This document shows, in pieces, positions 43,253 through 52,098 of a stretch of DNA of 64,000 bases (positions are counted from its first letter, which is position 1; every line of letters begins with the position of its first letter). Made by a program: the position numbers and the translations under genes. The stretch covers positions 2,790,001-2,854,000 of the forward strand of contig NZ_CP095742.1 of assembly GCF_023078495.1 (NCBI RefSeq). Direction: 5' to 3'. Under the pieces are notes generated by a model. It worked only from the letters and a program-made list of their open reading frames with translations, was not told where the DNA came from and did not search any database. This DNA comes from Luteibacter aegosomatissinici. Its GTDB lineage: Bacteria; Pseudomonadota; Gammaproteobacteria; Xanthomonadales; Rhodanobacteraceae.

Positions 43253-46200
43253 TCAGAAGTCGTACGAGACGGTCAGGCGGGCATAGCGTGGCGTCTGGTA
43301 GTACTCACCAAGGTCATAGTTGTTGAGAACCGTCTTCGACACCGACTCGTACGTCGAGTACGAGTTGAGCGGCTTGCGCTCATTGGTCGCGTTGAAGACC
43401 TGTACGCCAAAGGCGAGTTTGCTGTCGAAATAGGCCGGACGGTAAGCCACGGCGAGGTCAACCTGGCGGTACCACGGATTGCGCTTGGCACCCGGATGCG
43501 AAGGCTGTCCGTTGCAGTTGTGGTAAGCGGACTGGTAGCCAATCGGATCAGGGTCAGCCTCACCATCCTCATAGCCAAGGCACGACTTCGGTGCGCCGGA
43601 GGCAAGGCGCAGGTTGCCCGAGAGCAACCATTCTGGGGTTAGCTGGTAGGAACCGTACGCCTTGATTTGGTGCGTACGGTCGTTCGACAGAAGGCCATTG
43701 GCGTAACGCATCAGCTCCGCCGAATCCCAGTCCTGAGTCTTCGAGATATCGGTCTGGCCGATGTCCGACTTGGTCTGGCCTTCCGTATTGCCGTACGAGC
43801 GCGAGAACGTGTAGTCGAGCCGCCCCTGCCACTTCCCGTCGAACGGATGCTCGAGGTACATGTCGAGCGCGTAATAGTTGCGCTTTGCCTTGTCTGTGAA
43901 GCCCCAGTCATCCATGCTCATCTTCACGTCGGTGCGACCGACGCCGTTGGCATTGGCAAGGCTGAACGTGTTGCTGTCGCCCGGATTGAAAATGACGCAG
44001 CCCGGAATGACCACGGAATCGGGGTTGATGCCCTCGGCAGAGAGCTTGTCACCAATCTTACCGGTGTCGCAGACATCGTCGATGGCCGTACGCAGCTTGC
44101 GCACGGTAAGGTTGGCGCCTGTCACCCAGCCGTCACCGAGTGTCTTGTCGAACCCCACAATGCCCTCGTCCTGATACTGGCTCTTGAGGTCCCGTGCTGC
44201 CACCGCCTGTGCGTCGACCGGCTGACCGTACTCGCCATCCGGCGACACCGGGCCAGGACCGAGGGCCTTGAGACCGGTCGGGCGACCGTTCGAGTCGATG
44301 CCGGTGTAGCTGAAGTATTCGAACGTGTAGGTCGACGGCGAAGCACCACGCACAGCCACATTGTTGGGCAGTGCGAGGTAGTAGCGGCCGACGTTGCCAT
44401 AGACCTTGAGGCTCGAGTCCCCAAAGACGTCCCACGAGGCACCCAGACGAGGCGCCCACTGCGCCGCCTGATTGACGTAAGGCTTGTTCTCATCGTTGAA
44501 GTTCTTGAAGCGGTCGTTGCGCACGCCAACGCTCAGCAGCACGCGGTCGGTGACCTGCCAGCGATCCTCAAGGTACTGCGCCCGCTGATCGAGAGACATG
44601 TTGGTCACCGACGAGAAGACGACCTTGCGGGCGTAGTACCCGTCGCCACCGGGCGCTCCGACGCCTTGCGAGGAACTAATAGCGTTGCCAGGATTGGCCG
44701 AGCGGAAGTAGCGCCAGTAGTAGCCCGGACCGCTGGTCGCAGTGCCTTCATCGATGCCACGGTAATGCATGTTGTCGATGCCACCGGCGAGATGGTGGTC
44801 ACCGACCTGCCACTCGAGGTCGAGGCGCAGGCCATGCGTACGGCTGCCGGCGCTCGGGTCTTGGGTAGTCTGGGACGAGTTGAGATTCGAGATCGGCCTG
44901 CCGCCGTTGAGCGCCGGATTCTGCAGGTAGGGATTGTAGATATACGGCTGCTGGTCGAGGTTTGGCGTCGGGTTGTGCAGGTAGTCGTCGGTCCAGCCCT
45001 TGGCATAGGTCGCCGACAGCGTCAGGTCGTCGGTAATGTAAGAAGTGTATTTTGCGATGGCGTACTTGGATTCAATCTTCGACGTGTCAGCGTTCGCCCC
45101 GGTACGACCGGAGCCCGATCGCGCGTCGTAGTCATACCCTGTGTAGTAGCCCTGCTGTTCGTCCGTCGAGTGGATACCCGTCAATTCAAGGATGTTAGAA
45201 TCGTTGATGTTCCAATCGAGCTTTGCGTAGTACTTCGGCAGCTTGTAGGTATAGTGATTGGTGGCGACCGGATTGGCCTCAACCGAGCTGGTGCTTTCAC
45301 CCTCGGATTTCTCGGCTTCGGCTGCGACGAAGAAGAAGAGCTTGTCCTTGATGAGCGGGCCACCAACATAGGCCGAGTACGTCGTCGTCCACTTGGTGTT
45401 GTCGTCACCGGACTTGTAGATGGCGCCGACCTTAGACGGATCCTGGTAACCGTAGCCCGCCGGCAGCGGACGGTTGCCATAGTAGATGCTGCCGGGGTTC
45501 GATGCGGCAAACTTCGGCTCCCAGAGAATCTGCGCGCCGAAATGCCAGTCGTTCGTGCCACGCTTGCCGACCTGCGAAATCACACCACCATCGGAGCGGC
45601 CGTATTTGGCCGAGTAACCTCCGGTATAGACCTCCTGCTGGTCAATTGCGCCGTACGGCAAGCCCACGCCACCGAGGTTCTTGTACGGGTCGGTCGTGTT
45701 GTAGCCGTTGATGTAGTACGCATTTTCGGATGCGCCCGAACCGCCGAACGAGACCGTTCGAAAGCGACCATTACCGAGGTTCGAAGAGCCCGGCACGGCG
45801 CCCGGTGCGAGAAGTGCGATGGCCTCCGCGTTGCGGCCAAGCGGCAGCCGGGCCAGCGTTTCGGAGGTAACGACCGTGCGCGAATCGACAGCCGTGGTGT
45901 CAATCGGCGGGAGTGCGTTGGCGACAACGGTCACCGAATCGAGCGACTGTGCGCTCGTCAGAGCGGCCGTCGGCGCGTCAAACGAGACATCGGTGCTGCC
46001 GCCGACGGTAATCTGGACGTTCTTTCGCGAATCGACCACTGCTCCGTCACGCTTGAGGCTTACATTGTAGGCCCCGAGCGGAATGTTACCGAGGCGGTAG
46101 CGACCCTGTGCATCGACGGACACCTCGCGGGTGAAACCGGTCGACCCGGAGATGAGTATCGTCTCGTTCGCTGCAAACGGCACTTGGCCAAAGATGGCAC

Positions 46201-46312
46201 CCGTTGTCGCCTGGGCAAAAACAGGCGCACTTGCGCCGAGGCACACTGCGAGGGCGAACGCCAACGCGGTCGGACGATTCACGCCAGCGCGGCGGAAGGA
46301 TTGGACATGCAT
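43253..46312 (-). CDS. Oar-type TonB-dependent outer-membrane receptor
   Basis: A 1019-residue protein. The signal peptide (about 1-34, ending in VFAQA) is followed by a carboxypeptidase-regulatory-like beta domain (GAIFGQVPFAANETILISG ... YRLGNIPLGAYNVSL), a plug (LPLGRNAEAIALLAPGAVPG, NAYYINGYNTTDPYKNLGG) and a large barrel ending in RLTVSYDF with terminal phenylalanine. These are features of the Oar-like family common in Xanthomonadales. It imports an unknown large ligand with TonB energy. GGGGAG lies upstream of the ATG at 46312. Operator-like site 8 is 150 bp upstream. Confidence 0.92.
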   Translation of the reverse strand: MHVQSFRRAGVNRPTALAFALAVCLGASAPVFAQATTGAIFGQVPFAANETILISGSTGFTREVSVDAQGRYRLGNIPLGAYNVSLKRDGAVVDSRKNVQITVGGSTDVSFDAPTAALTSAQSLDSVTVVANALPPIDTTAVDSRTVVTSETLARLPLGRNAEAIALLAPGAVPGSSNLGNGRFRTVSFGGSGASENAYYINGYNTTDPYKNLGGVGLPYGAIDQQEVYTGGYSAKYGRSDGGVISQVGKRGTNDWHFGAQILWEPKFAASNPGSIYYGNRPLPAGYGYQDPSKVGAIYKSGDDNTKWTTTYSAYVGGPLIKDKLFFFVAAEAEKSEGESTSSVEANPVATNHYTYKLPKYYAKLDWNINDSNILELTGIHSTDEQQGYYTGYDYDARSGSGRTGANADTSKIESKYAIAKYTSYITDDLTLSATYAKGWTDDYLHNPTPNLDQQPYIYNPYLQNPALNGGRPISNLNSSQTTQDPSAGSRTHGLRLDLEWQVGDHHLAGGIDNMHYRGIDEGTATSGPGYYWRYFRSANPGNAISSSQGVGAPGGDGYYARKVVFSSVTNMSLDQRAQYLEDRWQVTDRVLLSVGVRNDRFKNFNDENKPYVNQAAQWAPRLGASWDVFGDSSLKVYGNVGRYYLALPNNVAVRGASPSTYTFEYFSYTGIDSNGRPTGLKALGPGPVSPDGEYGQPVDAQAVAARDLKSQYQDEGIVGFDKTLGDGWVTGANLTVRKLRTAIDDVCDTGKIGDKLSAEGINPDSVVIPGCVIFNPGDSNTFSLANANGVGRTDVKMSMDDWGFTDKAKRNYYALDMYLEHPFDGKWQGRLDYTFSRSYGNTEGQTKSDIGQTDISKTQDWDSAELMRYANGLLSNDRTHQIKAYGSYQLTPEWLLSGNLRLASGAPKSCLGYEDGEADPDPIGYQSAYHNCNGQPSHPGAKRNPWYRQVDLAVAYRPAYFDSKLAFGVQVFNATNERKPLNSYSTYESVSKTVLNNYDLGEYYQTPRYARLTVSYDF

Positions 46313-46462
46313 CAAGACACTCCCCAGAAGACCCCAGACAGGGCCAGTTGATTCAAGGCGGCCACGTGGCCAAGGATTAGAGGCAGTTGCACCAGGGCGT
46401 TTGGTGCAACCCCACCCTCCCCGGGCGCTGGACTGCCGCACTGATGCAACGATTTTCTGGTC

Positions 46463-46479
46463 ACTTCAATCACTGCACC
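46463..46479. promoter_or_regulatory. Partial inverted-repeat operator, site 8
   Basis: ACTTCA-ATCAC-TGCACC: perfect left arm, right arm with two conserved bases. It lies 150 bp upstream of the TonB receptor start. A TTAACG about 16 bases from CAGTGA on the minus strand could be a matching promoter. Confidence 0.45.
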
Positions 46480-46749
46480 ATGTGCTGGTGACGTTAAGAC
46501 CGTGTTGGAAATTAGACGTCCAAACCGATCGGTGTCAATGGAACGATGAGCGATTCCTCAAATCCCACGCCAAGTCGTCGGCATTTGTCAAAAAACATCA
46601 GATGTATGCAACGTCGGGCTTCCTCGCCCTTTCCGCAGTCTTTCAACGCGGACCGACCGCCGGCCCGGTACCGCCCCCGACCTGGGGCGGGCAGATTCGA
46701 CGGATCGACTGCCGTTCAAATCCGGAGAAGCGACTTTCGTCCAATAGCC

Positions 46750-46766
46750 ACTTCATTTTTTACAGT
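46750..46766. promoter_or_regulatory. Partial inverted-repeat operator, site 9
   Basis: ACTTCA-TTTTT-TACAGT: perfect left arm, four of six bases in the right arm. It lies 11 bp upstream of the AraC start at 46778. Confidence 0.4.
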
Positions 46767-46777
46767 AACATGCAGTC

Positions 46778-47467
46778 ATGGGGCGCACCGCCCGCACCCG
46801 TTGGCGCCGTGGGGCGTCTTTTCCGGATCTGCCCACGTTGACGTGGGGGAGAGTGGCCAGCTTGCGACTGCAATCCGCGAACCCGACTGCGCCTGCGCTG
46901 CCCGAGTGCCGTTGCTACACGGCAACGGGCCGCCTCTGCACCGAGCGCACGGGCGCGTTCCGCTCGACCCCACCCGTGCTGCGCCTCGTTGAGGTCGCAG
47001 CGCTTGCAACCGAAGTCCCCGCCACGAATGGTCCCGCCCGCCCCCGCCGCACGCTGGCGCTGTCAGACGAACGCTTCGAGGCGCTCTCGGCCTTTGTCGA
47101 GAGGTCCATCGACACGAGCTTGCCGACTTCCGTGTTGGCGGACGTCGCGGGCCTGAGCGTGAGCTACTTCCACCGGGCATTTGTCCTGCGTACGGGGCAG
47201 ACCCCTCACGCGTGGATCATGGGGTTGCGGTTGCGACGCGCGCGAGAGCTGATTCTCGAGTCAGCAACATCCCTGACCGCCATTGCCGCCGACTGCGGCT
47301 TTTTCGACCAGGCACATCTGACCAACACCTTTCGGCGCATCCACGGCCAGTCCCCGCACCGCTGGCGCGAGGAACAGGCTGCCCGGCGGGGCAACTGGGT
47401 CCAAGAACTGTCAGGGCATATGGATGGTGCGGCGATGGACAAAGGCGCGCACGGGAAGCTGCGATAG
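46778..47467 (+). CDS. AraC-family regulator
   Basis: A 229-residue protein. Residues about 95-195 hold the AraC domain (VLADVAGLSVSYFHRAFVLRTG and LTAIAADCGFFDQAHLTNTFRRIHGQSPHRWR). The first 90 residues are arginine-rich and have no recognisable sensor fold; no ribosome site supports the ATG at 46778, so the real start may be internal. Its last 57 bases overlap, on the opposite strand, the 3' end of the ALDH-like gene at 47411. Confidence 0.72.
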   Translation: MGRTARTRWRRGASFPDLPTLTWGRVASLRLQSANPTAPALPECRCYTATGRLCTERTGAFRSTPPVLRLVEVAALATEVPATNGPARPRRTLALSDERFEALSAFVERSIDTSLPTSVLADVAGLSVSYFHRAFVLRTGQTPHAWIMGLRLRRARELILESATSLTAIAADCGFFDQAHLTNTFRRIHGQSPHRWREEQAARRGNWVQELSGHMDGAAMDKGAHGKLR

Positions 47468-48766
47468 GGCCGCCCCCTGCGGCCCGTGCGTGCCAAGCCG
47501 CGCCTTGCGGCTGAGGGCCGTTTCGTTGATGTACACCCGGCCGTGCGCGAACTGCCTTGCGACACGGAGCGCCCGGTCAGTGTCCTGGCTGACGATGCTG
47601 CCGCCGAGGCCGCCCGGCTTGCGATTTGCAATCCGGACCACATCGTCATCCCCACCAATGGTCGCGACCATGGCGACCGGGCCAAGGAAGTCCTCGCTGA
47701 AGGCAGGATCGTCGGCTCCCATCGCCAATACGGCGGGTTCGAGGTAAAAGCCGGGCCGGTCGACCCGGCGGCCGCCGGTAAGCAGTTGCGCGCCCGCCCG
47801 CATGGCTTTCCCCATCAAGTCCAGTGAGTGTTCGAGTCCGGCGCGGGAGGCAACAGGCCCGAGTAGCGTTGCAGCGCTTCCGGGCTCGGCGGGTATGCGC
47901 GCCGCCATGGCAGCCGCCAGTTGCTCGGTGAAAGCGCGGGCGATGGGGGGCGTGACGAGGAAGCGGCGCGCGCCCGAACACATCTGCCCGCAATTGGCGA
48001 GACGCCCCTCGACGGCGAGGTCGACGGCGAGACCGACGTCGGCGTCATCGAGCACGGCGAACACGTCCGTTCCGGCCGGTTCGTGGGACATCAACTGGAG
48101 GGCCTTGCCAGCGGCCATTGCGCATGCGGCCACACGGCGGTGCGTTCCATGCATGGATACGCCGTGCACCCTCGTATCGAGCAGGGCTCGTTCGAGAAGG
48201 TCGTCTGTGAGAAAGACCGTCGAAAAAGCGCCCATGGGCAGGCCCGCCGCCCGCACCACGCGCTCGAACGCTGCGGCACACAAGGGCAAGCGGCTGCTGT
48301 GGCGAGCGATGACCGTGTTTCCTGCCGCAAGGTTGGGTGCTGCGACGCGGGCGAGTTCGAAGAAGGGGAAATTCCAGGTCTCCACGCAGAGCACCACACC
48401 GACCGGAGCGGCGTCACAGAGGCCCGGCGACGGCCCGTGCCCGGCGATATCGCCGAGGCGCTCATCGGCAATGCTATCGGCGTGGACCTCAAACAGCCCA
48501 GCTGCGGCCTCAATTTCGAAAAGCGCCTCCGTGAGGCGCTTGCCCATTTCTAGCGTCGCGGTTCGCGCGAGCGTCATGCGGTTTTCCCGCAGGCTGTCTG
48601 CGGCAGCGCGGAGCATGTTGCCTCGAACCGCGCAGTGGGCACGGCCCCAGTCCCCGCGAAATGCAAGGTCTGCCCGCTCGAGGATTGCGTTGAGTGCCCT
48701 CTCTGTGGTGGGGGCGAACTCAACGATGAGTTCGCCGCTTGACGGATTGATTGAAGCGAATGGCAA
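47411..48766 (-). CDS. Divergent aldehyde dehydrogenase family protein
   Basis: A 451-residue protein read from a TTG at 48766, chosen because GAGGGAG lies 7 bases upstream and the family's INPSSGE motif follows at once. N132, E229 and the catalytic cysteine (C263, NCGQMCSGARRF) are kept. Several signature segments are altered: HGTHR for TGSxR, EPAGTD for ELGGxD, arginine for the NAD-binding lysine at 155, and GTHGPQGA for the usual PFGGVKxSG near the C-terminus. It may have a changed cofactor or substrate, or be decaying. Its 3' end overlaps the convergent AraC gene by 57 bp. Confidence 0.75.
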   Translation of the reverse strand: MPFASINPSSGELIVEFAPTTERALNAILERADLAFRGDWGRAHCAVRGNMLRAAADSLRENRMTLARTATLEMGKRLTEALFEIEAAAGLFEVHADSIADERLGDIAGHGPSPGLCDAAPVGVVLCVETWNFPFFELARVAAPNLAAGNTVIARHSSRLPLCAAAFERVVRAAGLPMGAFSTVFLTDDLLERALLDTRVHGVSMHGTHRRVAACAMAAGKALQLMSHEPAGTDVFAVLDDADVGLAVDLAVEGRLANCGQMCSGARRFLVTPPIARAFTEQLAAAMAARIPAEPGSAATLLGPVASRAGLEHSLDLMGKAMRAGAQLLTGGRRVDRPGFYLEPAVLAMGADDPAFSEDFLGPVAMVATIGGDDDVVRIANRKPGGLGGSIVSQDTDRALRVARQFAHGRVYINETALSRKARLGTHGPQGAALSQLPVRAFVHRRTIHMP

Positions 48767-48898
48767 AGCGTGGGCTCCCTCGGGCGCCTGTGGCCCGGTG
48801 CTGTCTTCTATGTGACGGGGGCGGCGCGGGGTGGCCGCCCCGGGGCAGTGCATTGGACCGGGGACGGGCAACAGTGCCCCGGCCAACCGGTCAATGGC

Positions 48899-49330
48899 TC
48901 ATGAGGACCGACAGGCCTTGGTCGAGGAGGCGGGCGCCGCAGAGCCCGACGGCTTCGACCTCCTGGCTCGAGCCACGGTCAAGTCCGGAGACCTTCGGCA
49001 GCCACGGCTTGAAAAAAAGCTCGGACCTTGCCGGCGCACTCGGCCGAACAGGGACCGCGTGCGGCAATCTGCGGCATACAGCAGCTGCAAAGCGGCCCGG
49101 TCCGCGCAAATGGGACCGGCACTTTTTCCAAGAGGTCGAATCCTTCCAACATCCTGAGCCTGCCGGAGGGATCCGAGGTCGTCGACCATCTGTCGCGCGG
49201 AGAATCTCTCCGGTTGACGTACCCGGTCGGGCCGGCCGCTGTTTCTCGGGTCGTAGGTGATGACAGCGAACGAGGCTTCCAGGGGCGCGAGACCGGCGTG
49301 CAGACAACTCCCTGCCGACACCCCGGCCTG
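48899..49330 (-). pseudogene. Decayed alpha/beta hydrolase
   Basis: One minus frame reads LAPLEASFAVITYDPRNSGRP and FSARQMVDDLGSLRQAQDVGR followed by LGKSAGP, the typical alpha/beta-hydrolase order (strand, DPRNSG loop, helix, G-x-S-x-G elbow). Another frame supplies GFDLL in between and a family-like FFKPWLPKV further on. The pieces cannot be joined without at least two shifts, and neither start nor HG oxyanion motif is clear. I read it as a hydrolase pseudogene. Confidence 0.5.
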
Positions 49331-49644
49331 GCCTCTTGATAACCCGCACGGGCGCTGCCAGGACGTCTTGCGGGCGGACCGACAGAAGTGACGGGGCCGC
49401 GCCGATGCGGCGGAAAGCGACAGGACGACGGCGGCAGCGAAGCGCCGCAGAGGGGAACGGTTCAAGCGGGGGGCCGGATGGGAAAACAATCGACATCGTG
49501 GAGGGATGGCCACAAACGGAATTGGAGAAAATTGACGAAAACGCCATGACTGACGGCACAGCTTCAAATGTTGAACTTTGTCATCGCCGCATGTTCAAAC
49601 GCGCGTCCATGGCAGCATCGCCATGAAATCCAACCCGGTGCCCC
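49331..49644. other. Intergenic region with operator site 10
   Basis: About 310 bases with no supported gene. It holds operator site 10 near its right end and a run of AT-richer sequence from about 49490, likely the promoter region of the gene at 49645. Confidence 0.4.
49561..49577. promoter_or_regulatory. Inverted-repeat operator, site 10
   Basis: GCTTCA-AATGT-TGAACT, one mismatch in the right arm. It is 67 bp upstream of the start at 49645. Confidence 0.5.
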
Positions 49645-50469
49645 ATGCCTCGTCTGACCGCACAAGCGTTTCTTCTGGCAGCCATCCTCCCGGCCATGCC
49701 GGACTTTTACAGCACCTTGCCCGGCTGGGGGCTGCCGCTGCCGGGTATCCCCCCTGCGACAGCACCCGTCCCAGCGGCTCGCCCGAGGGCCGCCCGAACG
49801 GGCACTGAGCCGGGTGCGGACGTCAGCAATGGACCTTTTTTTGGACTTGCCCGGCCCGTGCTCGCGACAGCGCTGCTCGGGCACTTCGTATGGCGCGCAT
49901 TGCCCGGAGCGGTCAATGGGACCATCGCTGCGCTCTTGCCCGCCCGTGTACCCGGAGCAGCAACTGCATACCGCTTCGGCGGGTCCCTGGCAAACGCGTG
50001 GGTGTCCTTGGCCACACGCCCGACCCTGCCTTACATGGTCGGAACGCTCTCTGTCGACAGCCACGGCACAGATCTGGTCATCCGTCCGGTCGGCAAAGCC
50101 ACAGGCAGTGCGGTCCTTCCTGTCTGCGCAAGCTTTGAGGCCGACGATGGCGAGGCAAGACGTGCTTGCGGATTCATAGCCGCATCGGGCGGCGTTTTGC
50201 ATCTGGCAGGGGCTGCGGACAATCCCTGGGTCACCGCGTCGATGCCGACGCCACTTGGGCCGCGTCTGGGGCTTTCACCTGGCGTCCTCGCGCGCGGGCT
50301 CCACGTTGCCCGGTCGATGCCCGCCGACGACAGGGCACGGCTTGCGGAAGACATCGAAGTCACCCTGCACACACGGCTCATTGAGTCGGCTGATTCAGTC
50401 GCCGCATTGGTCGCCATCGAGTTTGCCGGTTTGCATCGTCCCCGGCCAACCGGGGCGAACGCCGGATGA
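49645..50469 (+). CDS. Hypothetical protein of 274 residues
   Basis: The N-terminus (MPRLTAQAFLLAAILPAMPDF) could be a short signal or membrane segment and is followed by a proline/alanine-rich linker. The rest is a mixed fold with VGTLSVDSHGTDLVIRPVG and RSMPADDRARLAEDIEVTLHTRLIE. I do not recognise a family. The gene lacks a clear ribosome site, but its composition is protein-like and an operator-like site lies upstream. It converges with the OsmC gene at 50497. Confidence 0.5.
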   Translation: MPRLTAQAFLLAAILPAMPDFYSTLPGWGLPLPGIPPATAPVPAARPRAARTGTEPGADVSNGPFFGLARPVLATALLGHFVWRALPGAVNGTIAALLPARVPGAATAYRFGGSLANAWVSLATRPTLPYMVGTLSVDSHGTDLVIRPVGKATGSAVLPVCASFEADDGEARRACGFIAASGGVLHLAGAADNPWVTASMPTPLGPRLGLSPGVLARGLHVARSMPADDRARLAEDIEVTLHTRLIESADSVAALVAIEFAGLHRPRPTGANAG

Positions 50470-50496
50470 CCGGGCGGCCGCCCTGATTGAGGCAGG

Positions 50497-50928
50497 TCAA
50501 TTCACGACCAGCGCCGCCTCAACACGGATGTCGAGCTTGAGCACCTTGGCGATGCTGCAGCGCGTGCGTGCGCGCTCGACGCACTGGTCGAACACTTCTT
50601 GTGTCGCACCTGGAACGACGGCTTCGACCTTGAGCAGGATGCCTACAATCGTCGGGCTCCCCTTATCGTCATGGCCCATCTCCACCACTGCACTCGTGGC
50701 GATGGATTCGGCCTTGAGCCCGTTCATGCCGAAGTTGTTGGCGAGGGCCTGGTTGAAACATCCCGCCTCGGCCGCCGCAAGCAACTCTTCCGGGCTTGCC
50801 CCGTTGGCGCCTTCAAAACGGGTCGCGAAACTGTAGTAGGTTTTGGGGACGGTCAGGCTGTCCGTCGAGATGCTGCCCGCGCCCTCTTTCCATGTGCCTG
50901 ACCAGTCTGAATAGCCGATCGCCTTCAT
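50497..50928 (-). CDS. OsmC-family peroxidase 1
   Basis: A 143-residue OsmC protein with the redox cysteines C57 (EAGCFNQALANNF) and C124 (RARTRCSIAKVL) and arginine in TRFEG. It reduces organic hydroperoxides with a lipoylated or thiol partner. A third cysteine, C116, is shared with the paralog at 55949-56377. The start at 50928 (MKAIGYSDW) matches the paralog's start; an in-frame ATG at 50943 is possible. It follows the quinone oxidoreductase gene on the same strand and is probably co-transcribed with it from operator site 11. Confidence 0.88.
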   Translation of the reverse strand: MKAIGYSDWSGTWKEGAGSISTDSLTVPKTYYSFATRFEGANGASPEELLAAAEAGCFNQALANNFGMNGLKAESIATSAVVEMGHDDKGSPTIVGILLKVEAVVPGATQEVFDQCVERARTRCSIAKVLKLDIRVEAALVVN

Positions 50929-50951
50929 TGTCCTGTCTTCCATGCCGGCGC

Positions 50952-51941
50952 TCAGACGTCGACCCAGGGCTCGAGGACGACCTTGCCCGAACTCTGGCGG
51001 CCTTCGACGAAGCGGTGGGCATCGGCCGCGCGCGACAGCGGGAAGCGGCCTCCGATGTTGATGGACAGGCGCCCGTCCCGGACATGGCCGATGATTTCGT
51101 GCAACGCATTGATGAGGTCGGGGCGCAGCTTGAAATAGCCAGCGATGTAAAAACCGATGACCGATATGTTGTCGACGGTAAGCTCCTGGGGATTGATGAA
51201 GGCCCGCTCACCACTGGCCTGGCCGTAGACCACCATGCGGCCAAAGGGTGCGATGGCGCGAAGCGCCTCCCCCAGGATGTTGCCACCGACCATTTCAAGG
51301 GCGATGTCGACACCGCGACCACCGGTGAGTTCCCGCACCCGTTCCGGCCAACCCTCTTCGGTGTAGTCGACGGACGCATCGGCACCGAGCGATTCAGCAA
51401 AAGCGCGCTTTTCCGGGGTGCTCGCTGCCGCAATGACCTTGCCCGCCCCCGAGAGTTTGGCGAGCTGCACAGCGTAGGCTCCAACGCCCCCGGCTGCGGC
51501 CTCAACGAGAACGGTGTCGCCAGGGCTCAGGCGGCCTGCGTCCCGGAGCGAGAGCAGGGCCGTGAGCCCCTGGATGACAAGCGAGGTCGCCTCAGCGGCG
51601 GCAATCCCTTCGGGAAGTGGCACGGCCATTGCGGCATCGACGACCACATACTGGGCGTATCCTCCCGTTCGCGGCACAGCGTAGACCGCATCGCCCACTG
51701 CGAGCCCCGCGACCCCCTCGCCGAGCTCAATGATGGTGCCGGCGACTTCGCTGCCAGGTGTAAAGGGGGTCGGTGAAGCTTCAGGGTAGTCATCACCCCG
51801 GCGGCGGAGAACGTCGGAGAAGTTCACGCCCACAGCCTCTACGCGAATTTTAACCTGCCCCGGACCCGGGAACGGTTCGGGCACATCCTCGTAGCGCAAC
51901 ACCCCGGGCTCGCCGGTTTCGTGGAAACGCACAGTTTTCAT
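50952..51941 (-). CDS. Quinone oxidoreductase (QOR-type MDR protein)
   Basis: A 329-residue MDR protein with a GroES half (GEPGVLRYEDVPEPFPGPGQVKIRVEAVGVNFSD) and a Rossmann half (VEAAAGGVGAYAVQLAK). NFSD and the lack of zinc ligands mark the QOR group, NADPH-dependent one-electron quinone reductases. AAGG lies 8 bases before the ATG. The OsmC gene follows closely on the same strand. Operator site 11 is 43 bp upstream. Confidence 0.9.
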   Translation of the reverse strand: MKTVRFHETGEPGVLRYEDVPEPFPGPGQVKIRVEAVGVNFSDVLRRRGDDYPEASPTPFTPGSEVAGTIIELGEGVAGLAVGDAVYAVPRTGGYAQYVVVDAAMAVPLPEGIAAAEATSLVIQGLTALLSLRDAGRLSPGDTVLVEAAAGGVGAYAVQLAKLSGAGKVIAAASTPEKRAFAESLGADASVDYTEEGWPERVRELTGGRGVDIALEMVGGNILGEALRAIAPFGRMVVYGQASGERAFINPQELTVDNISVIGFYIAGYFKLRPDLINALHEIIGHVRDGRLSINIGGRFPLSRAADAHRFVEGRQSSGKVVLEPWVDV

Positions 51942-51983
51942 GTTGCATGCCTTATAGAAAAAGTTTGTGCTGGACTATCACCC

Positions 51984-52000
51984 GCTTTTTTAATTGAAGC
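51984..52000. promoter_or_regulatory. Inverted-repeat operator, site 11
   Basis: GCTTTT-TTAAT-TGAAGC, two mismatches in the left arm. It lies between the divergent QOR (start 51941) and hydrolase (start 52099) genes and could serve both. Confidence 0.5.
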
Positions 52001-52098
52001 AACCGGGCAGCGTGTGAAAGTGTGCTGCCGCAGCCCGGTCCAATACCCTGCCGCGTCCCGACGGCGTAATGACGGCTTTCCGCCCTGGATGCTCCTTG

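Noticed and set aside
43667-46351. An open frame of 894 codons on the plus strand opposite the TonB receptor gene
   Set aside because: It is antisense to a clear receptor gene with signal peptide and barrel, has no ribosome site and reads as arginine/valine-rich sequence typical of antisense frames in high-GC DNA.
48741-48757. A TGAAGC half-site near the start of the divergent ALDH gene
   Set aside because: The left arm (GACGGA) does not match and the site is inside the coding sequence.
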